From: CAZUMW01 sp964621615
Lineage (GTDB): Bacteria; Desulfobacterota; WTBG01; CAIYCZ01; CAIRTM01
DNA length: 64,000 nucleotides
Direction of reading: 5' to 3'
NCBI GenBank assembly: GCA_964621615.1
Contig: CAZUMW010000009.1
Coordinates: forward strand, 1-64,000
Shown here: positions 26,001 through 34,266 of the stretch, one piece after another
Layout: each line of letters starts with the position of its first letter
Position numbering within the stretch: position 1 is the first letter of the stretch
The notes under the pieces: generated by a model
The model's input: only the letters and a program-made list of their open reading frames with translations
Databases searched by the model: none
Told to the model about the DNA's origin: nothing
Position numbers and translations under genes: made by a program

Positions 26001-26494
26001 TTGCCCCTTTTGGCGTAGTAGAGCTGCGAGGTCAGCTCGAGGTCGACATCGGGCCTGACGTTGAGCATCTGCTGAATCACTTTTGTCGCTGCAATGCTTT
26101 TATGGCCCTGCTGCACGGAGGCCTCCGGGGCGGCGTCCAGTTGGGGGGGGGGTGCCGAAAACTGTGTTTTTGTTTCGGTGTCATCAGGAGTCTGCGTTTC
26201 GGCATCAGCGGCGACGGTTTGGCCCGGATCATCGGCAATAGTTTCACCGGGCGGGGGCCCGGCATCCGGTTGCGGCCCGGCAATGGTTTTTTCATCCCCG
26301 GCCGAGCCATCTTCGGGGCGCTGCTGCTGATCTGCCTCGGTCCAGGCAACAGTTTCGCCGGAGCCCGGGGGTGAGGTGCCGCCGTCCCGGAGCTTTACGG
26401 GCAGGCAGTGATCGCAATACAGCTGCTCTCCGTGCCGGATCAGATTTTTTGTGATTGCTCGCCCGCAGGTGGGGCAGGTTTGTTGTGTTGTCAT
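23051..26494 (-). CDS. Membrane Ser/Thr protein kinase fused to TPR, PEGA-like and formylglycine-generating-enzyme-like domains
   Basis: The order is: N-terminal CPTC...YCDHC zinc ribbon (7-30), a Pro/Ala/Thr-rich linker (~40-135), and a kinase domain with G-loop GRGGMG (195-200), Lys217, catalytic HRD (318-320) and DWG (338-340) in place of DFG. One membrane span (~503-523) leads to periplasmic TPR and coiled-coil segments, a PEGA-like strand region (LPPGSYLVIAGKAG), and a C-terminal SUMF1/FGE-like domain (VYIPRGPFIMGGDPDA ... GLAGNVSEWCE). The kinase is complete. The FGE-like domain more likely senses or binds a ligand here, since such domains are common in sensor proteins. A G10 run (26143-26152) encodes Pro115-117. 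Confidence 0.93.
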   Translation of the reverse strand: MTTQQTCPTCGRAITKNLIRHGEQLYCDHCLPVKLRDGGTSPPGSGETVAWTEADQQQRPEDGSAGDEKTIAGPQPDAGPPPGETIADDPGQTVAADAETQTPDDTETKTQFSAPPPQLDAAPEASVQQGHKSIAATKVIQQMLNVRPDVDLELTSQLYYAKRGKSLDKSGAATINDVISRSPSETKYIYDTELGRGGMGAVYATIDQDIRRKVAMKVMLPGVSSSTGHIKRFLEEAQVTGQLEHPNIVPIHDIGIDEESKIYFTMKLVKGETLEDIINRIGKGDAGSKQKYSPVTLLQVFMKICDGVSYAHSKGVLHRDLKPENIMVGDFGEAMIMDWGLAKVLGRDDQPAGGPAAPETAESDPYRTAAGQIVGTPSYMSPEQACGDIAELDERSDIFSLGGILYKILTYQAPYRGKSAREALQKAQKRILQSPEIRAPQNMIPPELSAVCMKAMAREKDDRYQTAADLKNDLLLYLDGKSVSAKRDNILVRTKKWVLRNKIASAGIAAAIICLILGAAFTAAYEQQRRRETIAALLADAAGAQQRGAYEKAEETYFAVLGLDSDNPAARRGIAQVSGKALALKNKRLAVQKAREAKKLFDSGRYIDAYDAYVATFALDPGSPQAREGLPRAAVMAEKQRARKKIQPLLASAAQMQSALESTESAIERLSDKVSRLKAQIRGYEPPEAKQPLWKAQQDLSRKKIEKLDTEGKIISAYSTILGYDGSNAQARSALASLYYDKYTAAEQLRDREKMAYYKELVLAFDDGGYSALLNKTGTLTITTEPAADSFHLFRYIEGPDRRLIPAPFSAGAYFSAKQSEDSAESAGIPQSFSADTTVFKPAGDILKTTPFNRLQGLSALRLPPGSYLVIAGKAGCLKARIPVVIRRGEESSIKKIALYQEAAVPEGFVYIPRGPFIMGGDPDAIYPADRDVKDAPGFFLSEREVTVGEYLRFINYMERTIPGSAEKYLPRQSAESGFYWQKIGSRYQSNFPAEWPVIGVSWNDAHAYCKWLTRSSRNKRWSFHLPEDWQWEKAARGADGRAYPWGNSFDYRFCSMAPSVKGKRDGPSPVSAFGMDRSVFGVHGLAGNVSEWCETFFDKQQNIRITRGAAWSLADETYARCASRRGHSPVDVQAYRGFRIALSLNK

Positions 26495-26567
26495 GTCATG
26501 GTTTGCTGCTAAGTGTTATCCGGCAGTGCTTCGGCTTCTACTGCCAGCTGCACGCTGAAATATTCTG

Positions 26568-27866
26568 TCAGCGATTTTTAATTATTTCCAGGTTTTTTTG
26601 GACTTTTTCAGCGCAAGCCCTGTCTTCGATCTGCGTATACAGCTCAAGTGAGCGGTTTAAAAAATCAACAGCATCTTCCTTGTCGCCAAGGTGATATGCA
26701 CTCATGCCGAGCGAGCACAGCGCGTGGGCTTTTTTTTCTTCCCGGCGGGCTTCGATGAAGCAGGTAAGCGCGTCGCTGTAGGCTGTGCGGGCTTTGCCGT
26801 ATATGCCGCGGCGGCGGTACAGATCGCCGAGATAGAGAAGCACATCGCCCTCCTGCTCTCTGCCGGCTGCTGATTTAAAAATCTCACGGGCTTCGCGATA
26901 CGCGGCAGCTGCCGCGTCTGTGTCGCCTTTCTGCTGAAGCTTGCCCGCCTTTTCAATAAGCGCCTCAGCCTTTGCGATGCGCTGTTTTTGCTGTCCTGGC
27001 AGGCGCTTGTAATCCTCCAGCTCAGAGAGCAGGCGATCGCTCCGGAACGCTTTCCGGTAATGCTGTTCAAGCAGTGAGCACAGCGTGAGGGCTTTTTGCT
27101 CTTCGGCGGACCTGCCGCCGGCCGCGCAGCCGCGCGCCTGCTTGAGCAGCCACACAAAAGCATCTTCAGCGTTTTTTTTCCGGCTCCGCACCAGAAGCCC
27201 GAGCCGCCGGTCGCTGCTCTGCTCCGCGGCGGCGATAAGCTCATTAATAAATTCCTCAAGAGAAAGCTCTTTTTCAAGGGGCCTGAGCTCTTCGGGCGAC
27301 GGAATGTTTGCAAGGTTTTTTTTCGCAATATCAAGGACCCGGCCGTTGCCGCTTTTTTTGCTGAGCTCTATTGCTTTGCGGTAGTGATGTCCCGCCTTCC
27401 CGTAGTCACGGATAATAAAATGATAAATTGCGGCACAGTTGTTCCACGCTTCAGCCATGTCGGGGTCGAGCTCTATTGCTTTTTGAAAGAAGGTTAATGC
27501 GTTTTTGTACTTTTTGCGCATGTACAGGCTGTAGCCGAGCCCGTAGCACACAGCCGCGTTGCCGGGATTGTCCAGATAGCGTGATTCCATAAAAACAGCA
27601 GCTCCGGCGGTGTCCCCCAGGGCGCTGTAACACTGTATAATGCCCCGGTAGGGTTCAGTGCGGGCCGGCGCCTTATCTGCCGCTTTTTTGTAGATCTCGA
27701 GCGCATCGTTGTACCTGCCTGCCTCGAAAAGCTCCCCGGCCTTCGCAAGCTGCTGACCCGGCTCATGCCCGGCGTGCAGCGGCGGCAGCCCGGCTATAAA
27801 AAAAACAATCAAAAAAGCAATAAACGCTGCAGCAGCAGCTGATGATTCGGCTGTGTATCGGATCAT
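26568..27866 (-). CDS. Secreted or periplasmic TPR-repeat protein
   Basis: I place the start at 27866 because a signal peptide (MIRYTAESSAAAAAFIAF...GLPPLHAG) follows it; the longer frame to 28085 has no protein-like character. The ~400 mature residues are tetratricopeptide repeats (LFEAGRYNDALEIYKKAADKAP; GLGYSLYMRKKYKNALTFFQKAIELDPD; SLGMSAYHLGDKEDAVDFLNRSLELY), i.e. a binding scaffold. It lies 73 bases ahead of the kinase gene and probably belongs to the same transcription unit, perhaps as a periplasmic partner of the kinase's TPR region. The partner is not known. Confidence 0.8.
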   Translation of the reverse strand: MIRYTAESSAAAAAFIAFLIVFFIAGLPPLHAGHEPGQQLAKAGELFEAGRYNDALEIYKKAADKAPARTEPYRGIIQCYSALGDTAGAAVFMESRYLDNPGNAAVCYGLGYSLYMRKKYKNALTFFQKAIELDPDMAEAWNNCAAIYHFIIRDYGKAGHHYRKAIELSKKSGNGRVLDIAKKNLANIPSPEELRPLEKELSLEEFINELIAAAEQSSDRRLGLLVRSRKKNAEDAFVWLLKQARGCAAGGRSAEEQKALTLCSLLEQHYRKAFRSDRLLSELEDYKRLPGQQKQRIAKAEALIEKAGKLQQKGDTDAAAAAYREAREIFKSAAGREQEGDVLLYLGDLYRRRGIYGKARTAYSDALTCFIEARREEKKAHALCSLGMSAYHLGDKEDAVDFLNRSLELYTQIEDRACAEKVQKNLEIIKNR

Positions 27867-27969
27867 GGCAGGTTGCCTGCAGTGGTAATAGCCGGGCCGT
27901 TGATACAGCCTTTCCTGATGCAGCGGCGCCGCATGCTGCGGGCGCGGCAGCAGCGGGCGGGCCGGATGC

Positions 27970-28332
27970 TCAGGTGATGATATCAAGTATGGTGCCGACC
28001 ATTTCATCGTATGCCGGTATGATCGAGGCGCTGGCCCGATACCCGTATTGCGCGATTTTTGTTTGTATGAGCTCCTGCGATACATCCACGTTTGACATTT
28101 CCTTATAGCGCTCGGCTTCGGGAAGCCCCTCGGGTGCCTGAGTGCGGGGGCCCGGTTCGGCTGTGTGCGTAATGCAGGCTTTCGGGCTGCCTGAGGAGGA
28201 TGATTCTATAGCAGTCCCCGCGCGCATGTAGCTGTAGGTATTTATATTGGCGATATTGTTGGCATGTACCGCCAGCTTGACCGTATGTGCGGTCAGTCCT
28301 GCAAGGGCTGCATGCAGCGGGCTTATTTCCAT
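27970..28332 (-). CDS. Flagellar basal-body rod (FlgC-like) protein
   Basis: The 120-residue protein has both ends of the rod/hook family. The N-terminal helix ALAGLTAHTVKLAVHANNIANINT contains the ANNIAN signature. The C-terminal helix NVDVSQELIQTKIAQYGYRASASII matches the NVDLxxEMxxxxxAxxxYxA pattern of FlgC/FlgB. The middle is short and variable. Such proteins build the flagellar rod and are exported by the flagellar apparatus, yet no other flagellar gene is recognisable in this window except possibly the neighbour at 28405. It may be a divergent, repurposed rod paralogue. Confidence 0.75.
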   Translation of the reverse strand: MEISPLHAALAGLTAHTVKLAVHANNIANINTYSYMRAGTAIESSSSGSPKACITHTAEPGPRTQAPEGLPEAERYKEMSNVDVSQELIQTKIAQYGYRASASIIPAYDEMVGTILDIIT

Positions 28333-28404
28333 GGGCGCATGCTCCCGTTTTAGTCCATAGGTGCTGCAGGGACGCTCTGCCCGCGGTGCTTGAAATCCAC
28401 CTGC

Positions 28405-28848
28405 TTAGAGGTAGTCACCGCGGTTGAATTTGATGATTTCGACCGAAGAGCGGATAAGCACCTCATCAAGTACCGGCTTTATTTCGTCATGCGGCGGCAG
28501 TGTTTCGGAAACGCTTTTGAGGGAGTCGGTTTCACGTTCGAGGTCGTGAACAACAGGGGAAATATCTTTCAGTGCGGATGCGCTGCCGAGCTTGCGGGAA
28601 TAGGTCTCCATGAGATCCAGCAGTGAGGAAATGCGTGAAGCCAGCGAGTCGTGGTCCTGGACGGTTTCCAGAGCGACTCTGGCGGCGGCGTTCAGGGCCT
28701 GCAGATCCGGTACAGACGATGCTTTAGCGGCCTTTGGTGCCATGTTTTTCTGAAGGTGTGCCTCAAACGCCGCTTTATTGCTTCCGGTGTGTTTTTTGTG
28801 TTCCGGAGCGGCTTTGTTGACTATGTTTCCGGGATCGGAAATTTTCAT
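28405..28848 (-). CDS. Hypothetical protein, possible flagellar-associated partner
   Basis: The 147-residue, mostly helical protein is rich in Ala, Ser, Asp and Lys, with heptad-like stretches (DSLASRISSLLDLMETYSRKLG; VVHDLERETDSLKSVSETL). No signal peptide or membrane segment is visible. The N-terminus (MKISDPGNIVNK) and length recall FlgM- or FlgN-type small flagellar regulators/chaperones, but no motif proves it. It lies 72 bases ahead of the FlgC-like gene on the same strand, which is the main reason to suspect a flagellar link. Confidence 0.55.
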   Translation of the reverse strand: MKISDPGNIVNKAAPEHKKHTGSNKAAFEAHLQKNMAPKAAKASSVPDLQALNAAARVALETVQDHDSLASRISSLLDLMETYSRKLGSASALKDISPVVHDLERETDSLKSVSETLPPHDEIKPVLDEVLIRSSVEIIKFNRGDYL

Positions 28849-28929
28849 CGGAACCCCCTGAAAAAACGATGTTATGATTATATGTATCGTCGAAAAACAA
28901 GCAAAAGTAAAGTGAAAAAATTACATATA

Positions 28930-29682
28930 TCAGGAGCGCCGCTGTTGTTCGGATACGCCCCTCGGAAGATCCTGGCGCAGATGCTTCTTAAACCAGAAAA
29001 GACTTTTTTCAACAGCGGCCTCCCGGTCCGCAGGCCTGCTGATCGAGTGGTCGCCTGAGGGAAAAATAATAAGTTCTTTTGGCTGGTTAACGCGGGAAAT
29101 GATATTTTCAGCGTGAGCGGCCGGCACAATGGCATCCTGTTTGCCGTGTATGACCTGCACGGTATGAAGGCGCTTGAGCGCCGGCAGCGGATCATATGCT
29201 GCGGTATCCGAAAAAAAAGAGTGGCTGAGCTTATCCAGGTCCTGCTGTGGAACCGTGTGAAAAATGTCTTCGATGATGCAGGGGGCGGCCCACAGAGAGA
29301 CGGCCTGCACAGGGCTCTGCGCTGCAAAGAAAATGGAGACGAAGCCGCCGAACGAGCTGCCGAGGATGCCGCGCGACGTGCCGATTCGGGGGTGGCTGCT
29401 CACGTAGCCGGCAACTGCCGTCAGATCCTGCAGGCGGCCGGATGCTGTTGTTTCCGCGATTGTTCCCGAGCTTTCGCCGCAGCCGGCAAAATCAAATAGC
29501 GCCACCGCAATGCCGCTCCGGGAAAAGCGTTCGGCAATTGCAGCGAATTTATCGCTTGCTTTTGAGCTGAACAGGCCATGGCAGGTGATGACGCAGGGCG
29601 GATTGCTGATGTCAGGAATATGCAGCACGCCGCTTATGGTGTGGCTGCCTTCCGACAGGAGAAAGGGCTCTTTGCGGATCAT
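28930..29682 (-). CDS. Alpha/beta-hydrolase (serine hydrolase)
   Basis: The 250-residue protein has the alpha/beta-hydrolase order: the oxyanion-region strand PCVITCHGLFSSKAS, nucleophile elbow GSSFGG (Ser in GxSxG form), an Asp near IHGKQDAIVP and a late His in PSGDHSIS. It resembles prolyl-oligopeptidase/acyl-hydrolase-like esterases that act on small acyl or peptide substrates in the cytoplasm. No signal peptide. It is the last gene of the Gld-type ABC cluster in direction of transcription, 29 bases after the DUF4340 gene, and may be co-transcribed. The substrate is unknown. Confidence 0.85.
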   Translation of the reverse strand: MIRKEPFLLSEGSHTISGVLHIPDISNPPCVITCHGLFSSKASDKFAAIAERFSRSGIAVALFDFAGCGESSGTIAETTASGRLQDLTAVAGYVSSHPRIGTSRGILGSSFGGFVSIFFAAQSPVQAVSLWAAPCIIEDIFHTVPQQDLDKLSHSFFSDTAAYDPLPALKRLHTVQVIHGKQDAIVPAAHAENIISRVNQPKELIIFPSGDHSISRPADREAAVEKSLFWFKKHLRQDLPRGVSEQQRRS

Positions 29683-29711
29683 TTTTTACGCTGTATTGCT
29701 ATGGGGACGCC

Positions 29712-30701
29712 TTATGCTTCGCTGCTGCTGTTGTCGCTTTCGGCGCTGTCTGCATCAGGGGCCGACTCTTCAGCCTGCTTAAGGGTGCTCAGCTCAGGGC
29801 AGATTTTTTTGAGCCGGTGCTTTTCTACAAGATAGACGGTCTTTTTGCCTGCGACGCGGCAGTAGTGCTGATAGGCGTTCTTTTCTTTGCCCATCTCAAG
29901 CGTGTAGGTTGTGCCGCCGCTGCACAAAGCAGACATGGTCCGCACCGGGCGGTCGAGCCCGAATTCTTCCGGCGATCCCTTCGCAAAGCCGGCTGCCTCC
30001 ATGCCCGCAAATGCCTGCACCGCTTTGGCTGCTTCATCCTGGTTGGCTGTAAAGGTTTCCGGCCCGGTAACCTGCCAGATGCCGCTGTCGGCTTTTGCAA
30101 GCTGGAGGGTTTTGTCGCCGGAAACGGTGATCTTTGTTATCTTTTTTGTGTCGATGCTGAATATTGTTTTATCCCGCCACCCCTCGATTTTTTTATTGAA
30201 ATCATTTTTGACAATGCCGGCGGCGAGCATTACACGATTGCGGTCGTGCCTGCGGATATACGTGCTGAAAACATCGGGGCCGTTTTTGCCGATAAAAAAG
30301 TGTGCCAGCTGATTGCCGGAGGAATCCTCTATCAGAACCTCAACCCCCTTTTCGCCGGTAACCTCAAAATTGTCGAAATTATCGGGGTTTTGAGAGGCAA
30401 CCGTATCGCTTCGAAGGGAGCCAACAGCGCTCAGCATTTTGTTTACCGCCGATGTGTCGGCAGAAAATGTTTCATTGTCAGCCGCGACTGTCCAGGATTT
30501 TGTGCCGTTTTTTGTAAACTGAAACAGTGCCGTGTCGGGAGCCGTCAGGGTTATGGAAGCGGCCTGCTCCTTTTTGAATTCGGGAAACAAAAGAGGCGGC
30601 GCCTCTTTTTTGCCGCTTTCGGCCGGGCGCTCGATAATGTAATACAGCACTCCCAGAATCAGAAAGGCTCCTGCCAGTAGTGCAAGGCGTTTTAGTTGCA
30701 T
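29712..30701 (-). CDS. DUF4340 membrane-anchored periplasmic protein
   Basis: One N-terminal span (LALLAGAFLILGVLYYIIE) anchors a ~300-residue periplasmic region made of repeated beta/alpha units (ITLTAPDTALFQFTK; VEVLIEDSSGNQLAHFFIGK; ITKITVSGDKTLQLAK), the hallmark of DUF4340. These proteins regularly follow the GldG-like gene of Gld-type ABC transporters and are taken to be accessory subunits. It starts 48 bases after that gene. The C-terminus is acidic (ESAPDADSAESDNSS). The transported substrate is not known. Confidence 0.85.
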   Translation of the reverse strand: MQLKRLALLAGAFLILGVLYYIIERPAESGKKEAPPLLFPEFKKEQAASITLTAPDTALFQFTKNGTKSWTVAADNETFSADTSAVNKMLSAVGSLRSDTVASQNPDNFDNFEVTGEKGVEVLIEDSSGNQLAHFFIGKNGPDVFSTYIRRHDRNRVMLAAGIVKNDFNKKIEGWRDKTIFSIDTKKITKITVSGDKTLQLAKADSGIWQVTGPETFTANQDEAAKAVQAFAGMEAAGFAKGSPEEFGLDRPVRTMSALCSGGTTYTLEMGKEKNAYQHYCRVAGKKTVYLVEKHRLKKICPELSTLKQAEESAPDADSAESDNSSSEA

Positions 30702-30749
30702 GGTACAGCCCCCGTGCTGATTGAAAAGGAAACAGTCGGAAAAGAGGGG

Positions 30750-32387
30750 TTACAGAACAATGCCCCTTCGTTTGCGCCGCCTGCGCGCGTATGCCTGAAA
30801 AAGGCCGAAGACCGCAAGCGCTGCAGGAACGGCAAGCAGGTTAATATAGCGGACAGCGGTTTTTGTGCTGTCAGACGTAATATGCAGCGGCCGCTCGCCG
30901 GCTTCCCGCGAGCGTATATCCATCAAATAGTCACCCAGTATAAACCAGTCCATCGCGTTCAGAAAAAAGCTCCGGTTACCCTCGAAGCGTGCAGGAAACT
31001 GGCCGGTGATGAAGCGCGCATTACCCACAACGATTATTTGTGTTTCAGGGCTTTTAGCAGTGATTGTCCGCGGCTCGCCGGGCTCGCTTTTGTCCTGTCC
31101 GGCCGTTTCTTCCGTGGCGGTTGCATTGTCGTTGTCTTTTAACTCTGCCTCGGGGACGGCTTTGCCCGTAAAAAAGCTGTCAAACCTGCCCGACAGCTCG
31201 ACGGCCACGGTGCGCTTTGTGAGGCTCCCCGGTGACGGCTGAAAGGGCTGCTGGGGGTTGAGGTTGAAATAGCCCTTTTGCGTCCAGCTGTGCTCGGTTG
31301 TTTGTGCGATAACGGTGGCGCTGACGCTGCTGTTATCGGCGACAACCTCAAGCGGGCTCGGCCACGGCAGAACCATGCTTTCAAGGCGGCTGATTATAGG
31401 GTGGTCGGTTTCGGTGCTTTGCCGCAGAATGCGCACCCAGAACGGATAGGGCACCATGATATTGAACATGCCGCTCTGGAAGGAGGCCTGGGCATGGGAT
31501 TTGTCAAGCACCAGCTCCGGCAGCACCTTGACGCCCCAGTGCTCGAGCAGATCCGTAACCGGCGATTCAATCAGCTGCCCCTGAAGGCCGCGCTGCTGAT
31601 TTATGTCGACCCGGTCTATGAGAAACAGGGCTTTGCCGCCCGACATGACATACTGGTCTATCTCAAACAGGTCCCGGTCAGTGAGCTTTCTGGGGGAGGC
31701 AACCACCAGCGCCGCGATATCATCCGGTATCGGCTTGCCGCCTTCGGTGGAAACGGTTTTTGTCCAGTACTGTTCTTTGAGGGCGCCATTGATTGCGCTG
31801 AGCTCGCTGTGCAGGCCGGGCTCGCCGTGTCCGGTCAGAAAGCCGATGGTCTCCACGGTGTCGCGGGTGACCCGCAGGATTTTGCTGGTAAGGTCATATT
31901 CCAGAGAAACTGTATCCGTCAGGGCGGGAATAACCTCTTTGTTGTCTCCGTACAGAACGGCAAGGCCCATGTACACATTGGTCATCGCCGCCTGATTTTT
32001 CTCAATGATATTGAGCCTGAGCTGAGGGATGCCCATGAAGCGAAGCTTGCGCTGCAGCATGGGGTCATCTGTCGGGTCGATATACTCGACGGCGATATTG
32101 CCCTCACCGTAAATTTCATATTCGGCGATGATGTCTTTGATCTGACTGGTGACGGTAACCATGTAGGGGGGCAGATCCTTTGACAGATATACCTTGATGT
32201 TGACGATATCATCAAGATCGCTGAGCATCTGACGGGTTGACTCCGAGATGGTGAATCGCTTGTTTTCCGTCAGGTCCGCGCGAAAAAAGTGGCGGTAGGA
32301 AAACGCGTTGACAACGCCCAGAATGCCCGCCAGCAGGAGAACCATGAGGACGACGTTTGTTCCGTATGCAGCTTTTTTTAAACCCAT
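30750..32387 (-). CDS. GldG-like ABC transporter auxiliary protein
   Basis: It has one N-terminal membrane span (VVLMVLLLAGILGVVNAF) and one near the C-terminus (YINLLAVPAALAVFGLFQAYARRRR). Between them lies a periplasmic domain of the ABC_transp_aux type (FTISESTRQMLSDLDDIVNIKVYLSKDLPP; VETIGFLTGHGEPG; ALFLIDRVD). This is the GldG architecture, originally tied to gliding but common in non-gliding bacteria. GGAAG 8 bases upstream favours the ATG at 32387, just past the permease stop; an ATG at 32402 would overlap it. It partners the ATPase and permease encoded upstream. Confidence 0.87.
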   Translation of the reverse strand: MGLKKAAYGTNVVLMVLLLAGILGVVNAFSYRHFFRADLTENKRFTISESTRQMLSDLDDIVNIKVYLSKDLPPYMVTVTSQIKDIIAEYEIYGEGNIAVEYIDPTDDPMLQRKLRFMGIPQLRLNIIEKNQAAMTNVYMGLAVLYGDNKEVIPALTDTVSLEYDLTSKILRVTRDTVETIGFLTGHGEPGLHSELSAINGALKEQYWTKTVSTEGGKPIPDDIAALVVASPRKLTDRDLFEIDQYVMSGGKALFLIDRVDINQQRGLQGQLIESPVTDLLEHWGVKVLPELVLDKSHAQASFQSGMFNIMVPYPFWVRILRQSTETDHPIISRLESMVLPWPSPLEVVADNSSVSATVIAQTTEHSWTQKGYFNLNPQQPFQPSPGSLTKRTVAVELSGRFDSFFTGKAVPEAELKDNDNATATEETAGQDKSEPGEPRTITAKSPETQIIVVGNARFITGQFPARFEGNRSFFLNAMDWFILGDYLMDIRSREAGERPLHITSDSTKTAVRYINLLAVPAALAVFGLFQAYARRRRKRRGIVL

Positions 32388-32392
32388 AGGCT

Positions 32393-33109
32393 TCACTTCC
32401 ATTTTCTGCTTTCAATTGACATCTGATTTAAAAACAGAAAAAATCCGATAACAGACAGGTAATAAGTTATATCTCTGGAGTCGATAACCCCTTTGCCGAT
32501 GCTTTCAAAATGCGATCCGAGCCCCAGGAAAGACAGCAGGGGAACAACGGAAGAGGGCAGGCTGAGCAGAACGAAATTCTCTCCGACGATAAGCAGCCCG
32601 AAGCAGATAATAATGGCGACAATAAACGCGATGATCTGATTCTCGGTAAGGCTGGATGCGAACATGCCGATCGACAGATACGCGCCCCCGAGCAGGAAGG
32701 CGCCGATGTAGCCGCCCCATATGGGCCCGGTATCCGGGTTTCCGAGAAACAGTACGCTGAGCGGCAGGGGAAAGGTAAGCGCTATGGTGATTACCAGGAA
32801 CACAAAACAGGCCAGGAATTTTCCCAGGGTGATTTCCCAGTCCCTGACCGGAAGCGTCATCAGTATTTCCATGGTTCCGAGCTTTTTCTCCTCTGCCCAG
32901 CAGCGCATGGTAACGGCGGGCGCCAGAAAGAGAAACACCCAGGGCAGCACCGAGAAGAACGGGCGCATTGTGGCCTGGTTCATGATAAAGAATGTTCTGA
33001 AAAACAGCCAGTTGGTAACGCCGAGGAACGTGATAATCACGATATAGGCGACCGGGGAGCTGAAATATGATCTGAATTCTTTCCGGAAAATCGTGCCTGT
33101 GTTTTTCAT
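32393..33109 (-). CDS. ABC-2 type permease (GldF-like)
   Basis: The 238-residue protein has six hydrophobic segments (for example AYIVIITFLGVTNWLFF, VLPWVFLFLAPAVTM, FLACFVFLVITIALTF) and the ABC-2 loop RCWAEEKKLGTMEILMTLPV typical of GldF/NosY-type permeases. It forms the membrane pore for the ATPase encoded immediately upstream; the start overlaps that gene's end by 4 bases. With the GldG-like and DUF4340 proteins it makes a four-part transporter of unknown cargo. Confidence 0.9.
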   Translation of the reverse strand: MKNTGTIFRKEFRSYFSSPVAYIVIITFLGVTNWLFFRTFFIMNQATMRPFFSVLPWVFLFLAPAVTMRCWAEEKKLGTMEILMTLPVRDWEITLGKFLACFVFLVITIALTFPLPLSVLFLGNPDTGPIWGGYIGAFLLGGAYLSIGMFASSLTENQIIAFIVAIIICFGLLIVGENFVLLSLPSSVVPLLSFLGLGSHFESIGKGVIDSRDITYYLSVIGFFLFLNQMSIESRKWK

Positions 33110-34044
33110 GACACCTCACGCGTTGTCAGATCAAGAAATACGTCTTCAAGGTTAACGGTTTTGTGTGAAAGCTCGGTAAGGCTCCAGCCGTTTTCTGCAG
33201 CCGCGAAAAATACCTGCTCGCTGAGCTCCTGAGCGGCGCCGGTAAACAGCTCGAAGCGGCTGATGCCGTCGATTTCCCCAAGATTTTTTATCTCGTTTAC
33301 ATTGTCAAGCCCGCCGAGCGTTTCCTGAATAGCATCAGCGGGGCCGCGAACGGCTGCAATGACCGTGTGGCCGCCGTGGGCCATTGTTGCCAGCTCCTGC
33401 GGGGTGCCGCTGCCCACGATTTTCCCCTTATTCATGATCAGCACTCTGTCGCAGGTTGCGGAAACTTCGGGAAGTATGTGTGAGCTTAGGATAACCGTTT
33501 TTTCTTTGCCGATTGATTTGATCAGGTTCCGTATTTCGATTATCTGATGCGGGTCGAGGCCGATCGTCGGCTCGTCGAGTATGAGAATTTCAGGGTCGTG
33601 GATGAGCGCCTGCGCCAGGCCGAGGCGCTGGCGGAATCCTTTGGAGAGCTCGCCGATATCTTTTGCGATGATGGACCCAAGCCCGCAGATATCGACGACC
33701 TGCTTTATTTTTGCTCTTTGCTGATGCCGTGGAATGCTGCGCATGGCGGCGATAAACCCGAGATATTCAAGAACCCCCATATCCATATACAGGGGGTTGT
33801 TTTCAGGCAGATAGCCGATGCGTTTTTTTACCTCCTCGGGATGCTGATCCACATTGTATCCCGCGATTGAGGCGGTCCCGCCGGTTGCCGGAATAAAGCA
33901 GGTCAGTATTTTCATGGTGGTCGACTTGCCGGCCCCGTTCGGTCCGAGGAAGCCGACGACATCACCTTTTTCAATGCGGAAGGACACTCCGTCGACCGCC
34001 TGCGTTGGCCCATAGTTTTTGCTGAGATTTGCAACCTCGATCAT
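33106..34044 (-). CDS. ABC transporter ATP-binding protein (GldA-like)
   Basis: The 312-residue ATPase has Walker A GPNGAGKST, Q-loop YLPENNPLY, signature LSKGFRQRLGLAQAL, Walker B ILILDEPTIGLDP and H-loop LSSHILPE. The ~80-residue C-terminal extension is usual for GldA/NatA-type exporters. It powers the permease encoded next (4-base overlap). It is the first gene of the gld-like operon; upstream 34045-34266 holds nothing recognisable beyond AT-rich DNA where a promoter could lie. Confidence 0.93.
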   Translation of the reverse strand: MIEVANLSKNYGPTQAVDGVSFRIEKGDVVGFLGPNGAGKSTTMKILTCFIPATGGTASIAGYNVDQHPEEVKKRIGYLPENNPLYMDMGVLEYLGFIAAMRSIPRHQQRAKIKQVVDICGLGSIIAKDIGELSKGFRQRLGLAQALIHDPEILILDEPTIGLDPHQIIEIRNLIKSIGKEKTVILSSHILPEVSATCDRVLIMNKGKIVGSGTPQELATMAHGGHTVIAAVRGPADAIQETLGGLDNVNEIKNLGEIDGISRFELFTGAAQELSEQVFFAAAENGWSLTELSHKTVNLEDVFLDLTTREVS

Positions 34045-34266
34045 GCAAAGCCCTTCAGCTGAATTGTGTGTCTGTATTTTAGTGGATATTTATAATCACT
34101 TACCGCCCGGAGGTCAAGCGCCTCTATAAGAAAAATGAAAAAAAGAAATGAGTGGAAAAAATCGTAGTGAAAGCTGAAGCGCTTGTCAAGAATAAATATT
34201 GCAGGAAATCTCTGCGCTCTGCCGGGTTCGGCGGTGAGCGCACTATGACCGGCGCGCCTGCGGGCT

